A program made the position numbers and the translations under genes. From Trematomus loennbergii (taxonomy: Eukaryota; Chordata; Actinopteri; Perciformes; Nototheniidae), in assembly GCA_012861695.1 (NCBI GenBank), contig JAAOOA010000033.1:17895934-17959933 (forward strand): 64,000 nucleotides of DNA, given 5' to 3'. The notes beneath the pieces are model-generated. The model saw only the letters and a list, made by a program, of their open reading frames with translations. It was not told where the DNA came from and did not search any database. Shown here one piece after another: positions 1 through 11,627 of the stretch. The stretch's first letter is position 1. Each line of letters starts with the position of its first letter.

Positions 1-602
1 TTGAATGGTGATATACACAGTGATAGATGTTAAGGACTAACGTTTATAATAAATACATTTGTATTGATTTTAAGATCTTTTCATACAATCATACGTAGGC
101 TATTGGGATCATTTGTATTAATGTGGAGCGGAGGGAGAGGGTGACGAGCATAAGTTTCACTTTCCTTTTTTATTTCAATTCCAACTTTGGTCATGAAGAA
201 TATGTTTCTCTGTTGTCCCCGTTCATAAAGCATAAAACAACAGCATCAGAGCATGGTGCAGAGATGAGTTTACAGTAGTCCCTCGTTCTTATTATACATC
301 CATGTCCGCTGTATAGAAACTGTAGTTTCCATAGTTTCCCCACAGCAGCAGACGCACATTTATGACGTCCGCTGGCGCATCATAAACACGTCGGATAGTG
401 AAAGTGCAGTCGGATTCTCTAAAGTACCACAGTCTCTTCTCCTAAATCCTTTTGAATTATCCTATCCACTATCCCTTAACCCCATGACGTTTCACTCAGA
501 GGTCAAGGAATAGACGATAGGGTTAGAACTTAGGAGCTGTTTTTTTGGAGTATTCGACTGCAACCCTAGACCAATTATCTGAGCCGGCCCGGGTCAGATA
601 AT

Positions 603-1017
603 TGGATGGCCTACCTGCCTGTCAGCCTTCCATCTCGTGCACAAACTTATCTCGTGCCCTCATTGGTCATGTGCGCGTTTGTGTGTGTTGGAGGAGGGGC
701 TCTGTAAGGAAGTCTGAAGGAAGGGGCAGATTCTTTTCGGCTGCATACTTTCATTACATTACATTATTACATTACATGTCACTTGTTAGACGCTTTTATC
801 CAAGCGACTTACATACTGAATACTGTGGGCAATCCCCACAGGAGCAATTTGGGGTGAAGTGTCTTGCCCAGGGACACAACGACATGCTGACTGCAGTGGG
901 TTTGAACCTGTGACCCCCTGATCCGAACACCAACGCTCAACCCACTGCACCACACGTCTCCTTTCAAATTCTAGCGCACTCGAGCAGGTTTCTCCATTCT
1001 TACCTACCGTACCTTTA
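603..1017 (+). mobile_element. MITE copy A, left end missing, split by a SINE
   Basis: The sequence from about 603 to 750 and from about 957 to 1017 matches the internal and right-hand part of the complete element at 22838-23180. Shared landmarks include GGATGGCCTACCTGCCTG, CTCATTGGTCATGTGC and the right terminus TTACCTACC...ACCTTTAA. The left terminal inverted repeat seen in the other copy is absent. A SINE of about 204 bp sits in the middle (752-955). It is non-coding; the transposase that moved it is not in this window. Confidence 0.75.
752..955 (-). mobile_element. tRNA-derived SINE, minus orientation
   Basis: Read on the minus strand, this begins with a tRNA-like head that includes a B-box-like GGTTCAAACC. 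A body containing GTCCCTGGGCAAGACACTTC follows, and it ends in the tail GATAAAAGCGTCTAACA with ATTACATTACATT repeats. A second copy with the same head, body and tail lies at 60293-60488 on the plus strand. Both match the layout of tRNA-derived fish SINEs that borrow a LINE-like 3' tail. The element is inserted in MITE copy A, with a possible short CTTTC target duplication. Confidence 0.8.
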
Positions 1018-2819
1018 AGACATTCATAAATCATATTATGTGCTCAGGGCATCTCCAAATAAAAACATCATGCAGATTTGCTGAAATCTCTGGAAAGCAA
1101 AACTGTGAGCATAATGTTGGTGAAGAAATGTTCGTTAGCCTGAAAGGTTTATTAACAAAATCCTAAATTATCACTTTGATAACTTTAAACTTGCCACCGT
1201 TGTCCAAAAAGCCATATAAGGAAAGTTTGTTGAGTTTATCAACAGCAATGCAGATACAGTACAGGAAGCTGTGCAGGGGAGACTGGTTGCTTGGCACACT
1301 TTTCCCTCTGCAATATTTTTCTGGCATGATGTGTGTTAGCTGGTTGGTTATTTGTCTAACCAGCAGAAATGTAATGTTTATGTAACATCTATTTTAATGT
1401 GCGCAAAAAAGAAGAAGAAGCAAATAGGTCATTATGTACACGTTTATGAGTTGAAAAACATTACAAATTCAATATTTACAAAAATTCTAAAGCAAAAAAT
1501 TGAAACAAATTGAACATTTGATTCAAACAAGTACCTGCAAATATAAACCATTCATATTTTCAAGCATTTTTTCAGTTGCAAAGTCTAATGACCATTTAAA
1601 ATGATAATAATGATAATAATGATCAACTACGATATACATATTGTCTTTAATTGTTCAAAACTGTTTGAAATCTCTGAAAATGTCACATACAAAATAAACA
1701 TAAACAGTATCATTAGTGGGCAAATGTGCAAACAAATCCCAATATCAGTATTCAAACAAGCCCCGCTAACACTCGATTCAACTCTGTGATGAAATTATGT
1801 TAGCTATCATCTATTGCCATCAGCATTTCATTTAGTAACATTTCCAATATCTCCAACTAACACACCATTATTATGTGTTTATTCCACAGACCACTTCCAT
1901 ACTTCTGATTCCATTTTTGTGTCGTGACCTTCAAAGGACCATAACAGAGTTGTGTCTCAATATAGTCTGTATGGTTTATCTGTTTTTTGGTTGTGAAGCA
2001 TGTACATGTAGAGTAAATGATGTTACTCATTCATGCAGGTAACTTTAACATACTTGCATAAGCCATCGTGTGAAGAACATTTTAGAGTGGAGTTACGTGC
2101 AAGAAGGGTCCCCTCTGTCATTGGATGGCACAGGAGTATATATTGATGTGTGGGTTTTCATATGTTCCTCCCAGTTCAATTAGACTGTGCATCGTTGAGA
2201 GAGAGAGAGTTATTTTGTTCATCACCACTGTCTCATTCCTGTGGCTTCTTTGACGACGTAAGTACAGATGTTGGCTTCATGATAGATGTAGATAGTAAAT
2301 CTGAATTCATTCACTATAGCTGCCGAACTAGAATGAACTTGCATTCGAAAACCTAGTACTTTTGGAGTTAAATATAATGTATAATGAAATAATGTAATTT
2401 CTAATCATTTTAAAAGGCTGCATTTCGCACATAAAGACTGCATGGGATTACTTTTTTATTTCCCTTTTATTGTATGTCGCATTGCATTAATTATGTTTAA
2501 AATAAATGTATTTTTATTTATAAAAGTTAGCTTTTTTGTGTACAAAATACAAAAACATACTTTAATTAATTATTTCTGTGGATAGATAGACAATAAGGTC
2601 ACATGCAACTAAACTATGTGACATTTCCCCCGGGATCTATATCGTGCCAGTTTCTAAAGGACCAGGCCCAGCACACGCAGCACCAGTTGATGGAAACATA
2701 TTTCAGACCTTTACATCTTCATTAAGGGCACCGTGGAGTTAAAGGGACACATCTGAAATGGCGACCCTCAACAAAAGGACCACAGGCACGGAAAGACCAC
2801 TACCTCCAAATCTAAACAA

Positions 2820-5800
2820 ATGAAGCACCATCACCAAAATCAAGGCCATCGTCATCATCAAAAGTTACTTCAGTCAGATTACAATGAAAGCCCTGAGTAA
2901 GTCAGTTTTTTTTAACTGTAAATTGCCTTTCCTTATGTATAAATTATGTGATTAATATTAGACTGAACTATGATGTGTAAACATTTACCTTTTATTTTAT
3001 TTGTTTTGGGTCAATAGTGCATTATGAGGGCATTCATAGTGAAATATAATCTACTCATAATGCTTTACTCATAATCAAATAATATACTTTATCAACGAAC
3101 ATTGTAATTTAAATGTCTAATTCACTTTATTTATATTGCACCATTCAAACATATTACCAAAGTGCTTTCACTTAAAAATACACAAAGAGCAGTACTTTAG
3201 TAAATCTACTTAGTTACTTTACACCACTGATGATAAGTGATTATTATGTCTGAAAAGGCATTTACTTTACTGACCATCAGCAATTAAATGTTATGAGGAA
3301 GGATGCACAATTATGGATGCATACGTGTTTACTTCCTTATTACAGTTGATTGGTGTGTAACTAGTCGAAAGCATCCGTGAGACCCTTATGTAGTTCATTC
3401 AATAAGTCACATCAATGATTTTTATTTGACATATCCTCGTTTTGGTATCCCTGTAAGTCTTTATAACATGTATTTACACGTGTTTTCTTTTTAAAATAGC
3501 ACCCAATCAACAGCAGAGGACAGCATTTCACTGATCATCCGCCCGACCATCAGCGTCATGAAGACAAGACTCAACATCATCACCATCACAAACACAACCA
3601 TCGTCGTGCTTCTCTTTCAGAAACCTCACTGAGTTCCTCCTCTGGTTCCTCCTCATCCTCATCCTCTTCTTCATCTTCTTTATCTTCATCATCATCATCA
3701 TCATCATCAACATCTACACCCTCCTCCTCTTCTCCCTCTTCCTCCTCCCCTTCCTTTTCTTCCTCCTCTTCAAAATCTTCCTCTTCCACTAGCCTGTCCT
3801 CTGACACTAGCAGTAAGTGTTCAGACAAACATCAAATTAAGAAGCCCCAGCATTCACAGTCCTGCACTGACATTTCCAGGAAGTATTTGGAAGGTGACGA
3901 CACAGCCCCTTTGATAGATAAAGAGGGCATCAAAACAGGCTCTCTGCCAAACAAAGAAAGGATCAAGACAAGTCATCTCACAGTGGCACCCAAGGCACTC
4001 TTAAGAAGAAACAGAGGACTACAAAAGGCTTAGGAAAAGATGGGAGTTTCCGCAAAGCAAAATCAATGGAGGCTCTCACTAGACCCAAAAAGAGTTTGTA
4101 CGGAAATGAAGATGGAAATGAACATGATGGGAGAAAAGGTGAAGCCACGAAGAATGTAATGAAGGAAAAAAAGGATTTCTCTGCCTTTCTGAATGAGATC
4201 ACTCGACAGGTGCTCAGCCCTATGAGACTCAGCACTCTTGGGGTTAAAGATGCCAAAAAAAACTACAGTCCAGGACATGTCTCTGTTAGATCAAGTAGGG
4301 CGTCCAAACCTGAGAAACATAAACAGCCGAGGAGTCGGCTTGCCAGTAGAACATCAGTTACCTCCAGCAAGTTCTCCCATACCAGCAAGCACTCCTCTCG
4401 TCATTCTCACTCTCAAGAACATCAACGACACCACTCTACAGACTCACCTCTTAACCTGAGTCGCTCCCAATCACCGTCTAGTGAGCACTACCATCACCGT
4501 CACCAAGGACACCATCACAGTTCTAGTCATCATCATCATCACCATGGTAAATGCAACACCCATAGACATCACCATCATCACAAAACCCACCACAACACAA
4601 GTCATCACCATGGTGATCATGATCACTCATCCCGTCACCATCACTATGGTGACCATCATCACAGGGACCATTACAGCCCAAACCCTAGAGAGAATCACAG
4701 TGCGATTCTTCAACCTCACCGGGGCAAACATCGTAGCCCGTCTAGTCGTCATCACCATGGCCACCACCGTGACCATGCTCATCACCACCAACACAGTTCA
4801 AGTCGCCATTACCATACCAACCACCCCAACATTAAACACCCTACAAAATCAGGTCACCATGGAGATCACCACAGTAAATCTAATTGGCACCACCATAGAG
4901 ACGACCACAGCAAAGTTAATCAGCGTCACCATGGAGACCACCACAGTGAATTGCATCAGGATCACCAAGGAGACCACATCAGTGATTCAAATCCCGATCA
5001 CCATGGAGACCACCACAGTGAAGCAAACCAGCTTTCCCATAGAAACCATCACATTGAATCGCATCAGCATCACCATGGAGACCACAAGAGTTCGGGCCAT
5101 CTGCATCACCATGGAGACCACCACAGTGAATCCCATCACCATGAAGACCACCACAGTGAATCACATCTGCGTCACCATGGAGACAACAACAGTGAACTTC
5201 ATCACCATGGAGACCTCCCCAATGAATCCCATCACCATGGAGACCAGCACAGTGAATCACATCCACGTCACCATGGAGAACATAACAGCAAAACTATTCC
5301 GCATCACCATGGAGACCATCACAGCACAACTCTTCCGCGTCACCATGGAGACCATCACACCAAAACTCTTCCGCATGACCATGGAGACCATCACAGCACA
5401 ACTCCTCCGCGTCAGCATGGAGACCATCACAGTAAAACTCTTCCGCATCACCAAGAAGACCATCTCAGCAAAACTCTTCCGCAACACCATGGAGACCATC
5501 ACACCAAAACTCTTCCGCATGACCATGGAGACCATCACAGCACAACTCTTCCGCGTCAGCATGGAGACCATCACAGTAAAACTCTTCCGCATCACCAAGG
5601 AGACCATCTCAGCAAAACTCTTCCACAACACCATGGAGACCATCACAACAAAATTCTTCCACATCACCATGGAGACCATCACAGTGAATCTCATCAGCAT
5701 CACCAGGAAGACCACCACAGTGAATCAAATCACCATGGAGACCACCAAAGTGAATTGCATCACCATGGAGATCACCACAGTGAATCACATCACCACGTAG

Positions 5801-8800
5801 ACCACCACCACAGTGAATCACATCACCACGGAGACCGCCACAGTGAATCACATCTGCATCACCATGGAGACCAACATAGTTCTGGCCCTCTGCATCACCA
5901 TGGAGACCAGAACAGTGAATCCCATCACCATGGAGACCACCACAGTTCAGGCCATCTACATCATGGAGACCATCCAAATCCATCACATCCACATCACCAT
6001 GGAGACCACCACAATGAATCGCATCACCATGGAGACCACCACAGTACTGACCATCCCCATCACCATGGAGACCACCACAGTGAATTGCATCCACATCACC
6101 ATGGAGACCACCACAATGAATCACATCCGCATCACCATGGAGACCACCACAGTGAATTGCATCCACATCACCATGAAGACCACCACAGTGAATTGCATCC
6201 ACATCACCATGGAGACCACCACAATGAATCACATCCGCATCACCATGGAGACCACCACAGTACTGGCCATCCCCATCACCATGGAAACCACCACAGTGAA
6301 TTGCATCCCCATCATAATGGAGACCACCACAATAAATCCCATCCGCATCACCATGGAGACCAGCACAGTGCAGGACATCTACATCACCATGGAGATCACC
6401 ACAGTGAATCGCATCAGCATCACCATGTTGATTACCATAGCACAAGGCATAACCAAGGACATCACCCTGAATCACATCTCAACCATCCCCACTCCAAAAA
6501 AAAGATCTTGACCATGATGATCTTAATGATCCTGATGATCACAACGCTCATTTAGAGCGGCATTCTGCTGGCAGCCCAGCTCTCTCCAGCATTGCAGATT
6601 TACCCAGGAGTACTAGCAGCCCCTCCAGTCAGGATGAGGAACAGACAAGCTGCACTGGCTCATCGTTACATAAAGTATGACATTCACTTGGGTTAAACAT
6701 ATACTCATTAATTAAATTCCCTATAACAGTATTTCCATAAAGTAATTATTGGTAAATCAATAGTTCCTTGTGTTATACATGCTTGATTAAATTCTTATAT
6801 AATAATGTTCCACTCATTTGCTTGTTTATTGATTTGGGCACCAGTGTGCATGTAACCGTGAACTCTAGATTCAAGTTAAATTACAGAACAATAGATTGGT
6901 TATCATGTACAAACCAATGGTAATCATAATTGACATTTTCACATTTCTTTAAATGTATTCTTTTGTCATGATCAATAATATTTCTGATTGTAATATTTAA
7001 AGTTTTATTTTTTCCTTTCACGCAGGAAAAGAAACATGGACTGGGTAAAATCATGTAAGTGCGTTATAGTTATTTTGGGATTGTGAGCTGTGATTGGTTA
7101 GCTGGCCAGCTCTGTTGTGATTGGTCAAGCACTTAGAGATGTCCCGCCCCTTAGCCTATCACGCACAATATGTTGGAGCCCTAACCAATATTAGCATGAG
7201 TGATGTCACTATGTTACAGAAGTAAACAAAGGAGTCCAATGGAGGCGTTTCAGGAAGGGGGGGAGTGTGTGGGAGAGAAACACTTTGCGATTTTAGCCTT
7301 TCCAGACCATTTACATGCACACAAACCGATATTACACAGGAAAGGGAAAACCCCAAAAGGTTCAAATTCAAATAGGGCCCCTTTAAGAATTATTAAATTA
7401 ATCCATCAATTGCTCATTCACATTTTCCTCAGTTGGGATTCTCTTTTGTGAAACTGTCCTGATAGGATCCTACAGGAGCAGAACGAAGGTCTGCATAAGA
7501 CTTTGCTGAAGACCGCAGTGAGGATGGAGTGTTTAGAAGAGGAATTCATGAGCAGCCAGAAGCTTTTGGAGGCAGAACTTCAGAGGACACGTATGGAGCT
7601 TAGCACCATTACAGAGAAGTTTGGGAGGTAATGAATGCGCAGAAAACACATTTTGTTCTTCTGATTTTAACCTCCTTCGCTCCCGACACATAATTCATAT
7701 ATACTATACATCAGTCATCTTGGTATTTTTTCTTAAGGGAAGGAGGTCGTTTGTAGTACAAAAAATTACTTTGATTATTTCTCACTATGTTATTTCTATG
7801 GTGCCAAACACTTGACACTGCTTAATTAGCACACTATCAGTGTGTAGACGGTTTGGGGTTCCACAAATTATATTTAATAAGCTTAATAAATTAACCAAAA
7901 ACATGAAGTTGGGCTCATGCAGCTCCCTTCAATAACATGTAGTTGCAATATATTTGTCCAAACAATGGAAATATATGCAATTTCAGAGATCTAAAAGAGT
8001 TAACATTCTAATAAAAGTGAATAAGACTTACAAAGCCACCCATCATCCGTTTTCCTAAAAAAAACCTAACATGTGTGTATACTGCAATCTATTGTTGAGT
8101 AACTTTTTTCTGTCTTTCTGTACATCATTTCAGACTACATGAAAACTGCTCCTCAACACAACAGACTAATAGTGTTCTAGAGAATAAGCTTCAGTCAGCG
8201 GTAAGATTGGAATACTTTCTATGCTTCTTGTGCGTGAGCTTAAGTATTTAGAATCATCAAAATGGTTGTAAAACATGTCAAAGTTCCTGGACAATTCTTG
8301 GGAGGGGACGTTGTAACGTACATTACCCCCTTACTAATGACCTGTGACAACCGTGCTTCCTGTGCTCTCTCTGTCAGGCTCAGGGTATGGAAGGAGAACG
8401 TGAGAGGTTGAACCGGCGTATTTCTGCACTGACGGAGCACCTCGCTGATGCAAAATTTGCCAACAGTGTGGAAAAATGCAATGTAAGATCTTTACCTCAG
8501 TAAATATACATAGTGAAAAAATATGTTGCCTCTGCATTATTTAATCAATACAAATCTATCTGCGATCTCTACTTGATGAAGATAACTTCTGTGCTCCACA
8601 ACCCTGAACTCTAATTCAGTTAGGTGATGCCATGAATCAGGTGGTTTCTCCTATCACCCCCCCTCCAGCTGAGTTCATGGACATCCATGACTACGACAAC
8701 ACCAACCCTGGAGGGCAGGATCAATGTTTGGGGCCAGTTCCAGAGGAGGAAGAATCTGACTGGTCAGAGATAGGAGATGATACCCCACGATTTGTAATGA

Positions 8801-9354
8801 CAGGATCCAACAGAGGTCAGGTATGGAGACACCAGGATGCAGATATGGACAAAGACAGCGAGTCAGGTGGTGAGGAAATCCTCAGACGTCACTGTGCGCG
8901 CCAAATGCAGATACCTCATCTCCAGTTCACCATCCACAATGAGAATCTGTCTGAAGCTTTGACAGGTGAAGGCACTTACAGGATCACCACCAGTCCAAAC
9001 GTTGGCTCCGCCATCCTGATACGGTCTGCTAGCCTTGAGGAAATCCCACTGGCACGCCATCATATGCAGAAGGAGCTAAGGGGTACGGAGGCCATGATGG
9101 ACCTCCACCACCAAGGGGGCGAGGCCGTCGAAGATTTAGATAATGAGATCATTCATCACTGGAGAACCAGCAACGAGAGGGACGTGGCTGTTGTGAGGCC
9201 GTCAGAGGCAGATCTAGCCGGCCTGCAGTCAGCAGAGCGGATGCTCAACCACTTCATAGGTGGACCGCAGGCTGGAGTAGAGCAGGGGCAGGGCAGGGCC
9301 GAGGTGCACGCCTGGACAGACGAGGGGATAAAAGCAGAGCGAACAAAGCTGTGA
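2820..9354 (+). CDS. BEGAIN/TJAP1-like coiled-coil protein with giant His-rich repeat
   Basis: I rebuild seven coding exons: 2820-2896, 3514-6674, 7026-7054, 7466-7627, 8134-8200, 8378-8482 and 8620-9354. All have GT-AG borders and compatible phases, giving about 1,445 residues if two single-base gaps (within 3922-4030 and at 6496-6503) are allowed for. Domains in order: a His-rich start, a poly-Ser tract (about 3620-3800), a basic linker, 45-50 HHGDHHS-type units (4600-6470), an acidic/Ser segment, a coiled coil (7466-8482), and an acidic C-terminal exon with no recognised domain. The coiled coil resembles TJAP1 and BEGAIN, scaffold proteins of tight junctions and synapses, in spacing and motifs such as QxTNxxLExKL. 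The usual C-terminal family signature is missing, so this is a divergent paralogue. The His tract suggests divalent-metal binding (inference). The start is tentative: ATG 2820 is the first in-frame Met and overlaps the stop of a 21-codon upstream ORF (2758-2823). The acceptor at 3513 was chosen over the one at 3499 because only it keeps the frame. Confidence 0.72.
4600..6470 (+). repeat. Coding tandem repeat, His-Gly-Asp-His units
   Basis: This is a near-continuous tandem array of 24- to 36-bp units built around CATCACCATGGAGACCACCA, translated as HHHGDHH plus a variable Ser/Glu/Thr/Leu/Pro spacer. All unit lengths are multiples of three, so the frame is kept. Few codons in any frame can become a stop, and this is why long open frames also appear in a second forward frame (4481-5800) and on the minus strand (5609-6475). 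Those are shadows. Spacer classes group regionally: SESH units early, TKTLP/STTLP units in the middle, and NESHP/SELHP units late. This suggests local unit amplification. Confidence 0.9.
5344..5631 (+). repeat. 144-bp higher-order repeat, two copies
   Basis: Within the His-rich array a block of four 36-bp units (5344-5487) is followed directly by a second copy (5488-5631). Comparing them base by base I count three differences in 144 positions, against much greater divergence between neighbouring units. This is a recent in-frame duplication of 48 residues. Confidence 0.9.
7070..7387 (+). mobile_element. GGGGCCCT-type MITE copy 1
   Basis: The region in the intron between coding exons 3 and 4 of the His-rich gene ends in AGGGCCCCTTTAAG. 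That end is the reverse complement of the left end (AAAGGGGCCCT) of the copy at 25147. It shares GTGGGAGAGAAAC, CAGACCATTTACATGCAC and GGAAAGGGAAAACCC with the copy at 59290. It also carries ATTGGT motifs and a GATGTCCCGCCCC segment. It is a non-autonomous, fish-type interspersed element. Confidence 0.65.
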
Positions 9355-11540
9355 CAGAAACATGAAGGCCCTGTTCACTGTGTCAAAACATATAGTACTT
9401 TTAGCTATATATTTATTAGTAAAGTTCAATTAAGCTCTTTCTTTCACGGGTTCAGTGGTTCTGCCCCGCTAATTAACATGTGTTTTGATTCAACTTAACC
9501 TTTTAATTAAAACATGTTTTAGAGGAGCTCCCCCCACAGCTTTAGGACTTCCTTAAAGAGACAGCCCCTAAAAATGAGTGTTAAGAGACCAGAGGGTGAA
9601 TGGAGGTGTATTCAGGCTTGCATCGTTAAAGAAATAACATGTAATTTGAACACTAAAGCATGATAAAATGTTCCCTTAAAAATGCTAAATACAAGATGTA
9701 ACCCCCATGTCCCCTTTACCTCCTTTGGGTTCCTCATTTGTTTCTCAAAAAATATTTTAAATAAGATAGACAATTGTATTACAGCGTATAAATGCAACCC
9801 CTATTCATGACTGTACTTTTCTGTAACTTGAAAAATCCCTTTAGATTTAGTCATTTGATGAAACCTTTTATTTTTTTAGTATAATCATCGATACAAGCAT
9901 GTCGTTTCATCTCTTTAATCTGTTTGCTTTTTGCATGTGACATTATGTAATCATAAAATATTTTCTTCGTTTGTAGGTAGCCTCAATTATGCATTGTTGA
10001 ATGCTATATAAATATATATACTTCAAGTAATCTAAAACAAAAAGAAAATCCAGTGCTTTCTTGTTAATCCATTTGTTGTTGTCTTAGCGTGTACTATATA
10101 ACAAAATGTAAACTTATAAATATAAAATACCTTTAAATATGTGTATATGCAAAACTTATTTCCTCAGGTTACATTCATTCGCCTTTTAAAATAAATTCTT
10201 GCAAATAAACACATTTTACAAGCTTGTGTAAATGTCATCCATGTACCATGGTCAATGTAACATCTTATAAACAAAATGAAGAATCAATTAAACATAATGT
10301 CAGCTGTTTGTTTTATTTTAAATCAACTTTCTTTGGAAAGTTTGTCTTGATAAATACATAGAATGATAGAAGATGGACAACAGAGTGCTGCAAGGATGAT
10401 GTACTTTGTTGGCTAACTTAGTTTAGAACAGGGGTCGGCAACCCCTGGCACGTGTGCCACCATTGGCACGCGTGCAGCGAGGCTCCCCCCGCCCTCCAGT
10501 TGACAGTTCACGAACGTCGGCACACTAATCAGATTTTATTTTTTAAATGGCACTTCATATCAAAAAGGTTGCCGACCCCTGGTTTAGAACAACACTTGAC
10601 CATGATCGCATGACTTCACGTCATCTCCGCTAAGCTAAAGTTGGCCACTTGTTTAGAACCAACATTTTTTTAAATCACTTACAATTCTGCTTGTGGTTTG
10701 TAAAAGAAACTGGCATTGTACGGCCGGGATCAGTTTCAGGGTGTCGAAAAAAGCTTCCTCATGCTGTCTCGATTCTGCTTGAAACTTCCCTAAATTTAGC
10801 AAAGAGTCATTAACATTTCATCATTGTTAAACATGTTTGCTTACCATTGACACTTCTTCTTTACTTTTAACTCTTAAGGATTCACAAATAACTATATGAA
10901 ACAAATAACATTTTAAAATAAAGTATGAATACAGGATATCATATAATATATTGTCTTTTTTTTTATATGAAATATGTAACATTAATAACAAATGAATTCC
11001 AGATCCATTTAAAATTGTGTCATGAAGCTATGTGTAACACAGGTAATATATGTATAGATATACTGTATATCCATCTTCCTGTCAGGTTGGATTTGTTTTG
11101 TCCTCCATGTCCCTCTGTGTGTGTGATGGGTGCTGAGCAGACAATGGCCTGGATTCAGAGACAAGTTTAATTGGATAGGTAGGTATTAGTGGTAAGAAGC
11201 TCCCTGCATCAAGGTGCACCAAATCCAGTATGCCAAATCCACTGTGTGGTACACGGTGGTCAGTGGAGATAACTGGACTTTTTCAGCACTTTTTGGGGAG
11301 ACATTAAAAGGTGAATTGTCATGCTGTGAAATATGTTTTATATTGGAGATGCACCACTTCTGAAGCTTTAAAACGTTACTCTCCAAGGATTTGCTTTATA
11401 ACATCTTACTTTTTTTGAGAAATCCATCAGAAAACTATTTTCCATGTGTTCTTTGAGTTTATTTAGTGTGTGTATTTAGTGTTGAACTTAGCTTTTCCAG
11501 CCTCAGTGCCCTGCATCTGACCTCTCCTTCTTCCTCGCAG
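9355..11540 (+). other. 3' UTR of the His-rich gene and intergenic spacer
   Basis: AT-rich sequence follows the stop at 9352-9354. Canonical AATAAA signals at about 10190 and 10204 are good candidates for the 3' end of the transcript. The only clear element is the hAT-type MITE at 10429-10581. A pyrimidine-rich tract ending in CGCAG at 11540 looks like the acceptor of a rom1 5' UTR exon. No other gene is seen. Confidence 0.55.
10429..10581. mobile_element. hAT-type MITE with 8-bp target duplication
   Basis: The 153-bp element begins CAGGGGTCGGCAACC and ends with the exact reverse complement GGTTGCCGACCCCTG, a 15-bp perfect terminal inverted repeat. The flanks carry an identical 8-bp duplication, GTTTAGAA, at 10421-10428 and 10582-10589. 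The 8-bp duplication and the CAGGGGTCGGCAACC-type terminus are hallmarks of the hAT superfamily. The element is far too short to encode a transposase. Confidence 0.93.
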
Positions 11541-11627
11541 ACAAAGCACCGCAGCATCGGCACTCGTTGCCTCGTCCCTGTCCTTCCCCTATTCCCCTGG
11601 TAAGACCCAAATTCCCAGGCTGCAGCC

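Larger units (their letters stand above)
1..2700. other. Gene-free left flank with repeats
   Basis: I see no convincing exon here. Short open frames exist but show no domain, codon bias or splice context. The stretch 240-560 looks like an old interspersed repeat, with partly self-complementary ends around 440 and 530. Between 573 and 603 a 10-bp inverted repeat (AATTATCTGA / TCAGATAATT) flanks a GC-rich loop. The segment from 603 to 1017 is a MITE copy interrupted by a SINE, listed separately. The rest is AT-rich sequence without recognisable features. Confidence 0.6.

Noticed and set aside
3500..3513. Acceptor at 3499 (AAATAG) for the large His/Ser exon
   Set aside because: It has a good pyrimidine tract but breaks the frame with exon 2820-2896. 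The CAG at 3511-3513 keeps it. cDNA could reverse this.
3586..3828. 80-codon minus-strand frame with long Glu/Asp runs
   Set aside because: It is the exact antisense of the poly-Ser TCC/TCT/TCA tract of the His-rich gene, with no independent splice or start context.
3807..3880. Short intron (GTAAGT donor near 3808, acceptor near 3880) to explain the frame change
   Set aside because: The spliced product hits a stop within about 12 codons, and the intron would be only about 70 bp.
4481..5800. 439-codon forward frame rich in ITMETTTVN
   Set aside because: A shifted reading of the same repeat. The His frame has the flanking coding continuity and splice sites.
5257..6475. Long minus-strand frames (Met/Val-rich at 5257-5718, GGLHGD-type at 5609-6475)
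   Set aside because: Antisense shadows of the in-frame His repeat; repetition alone keeps them open.
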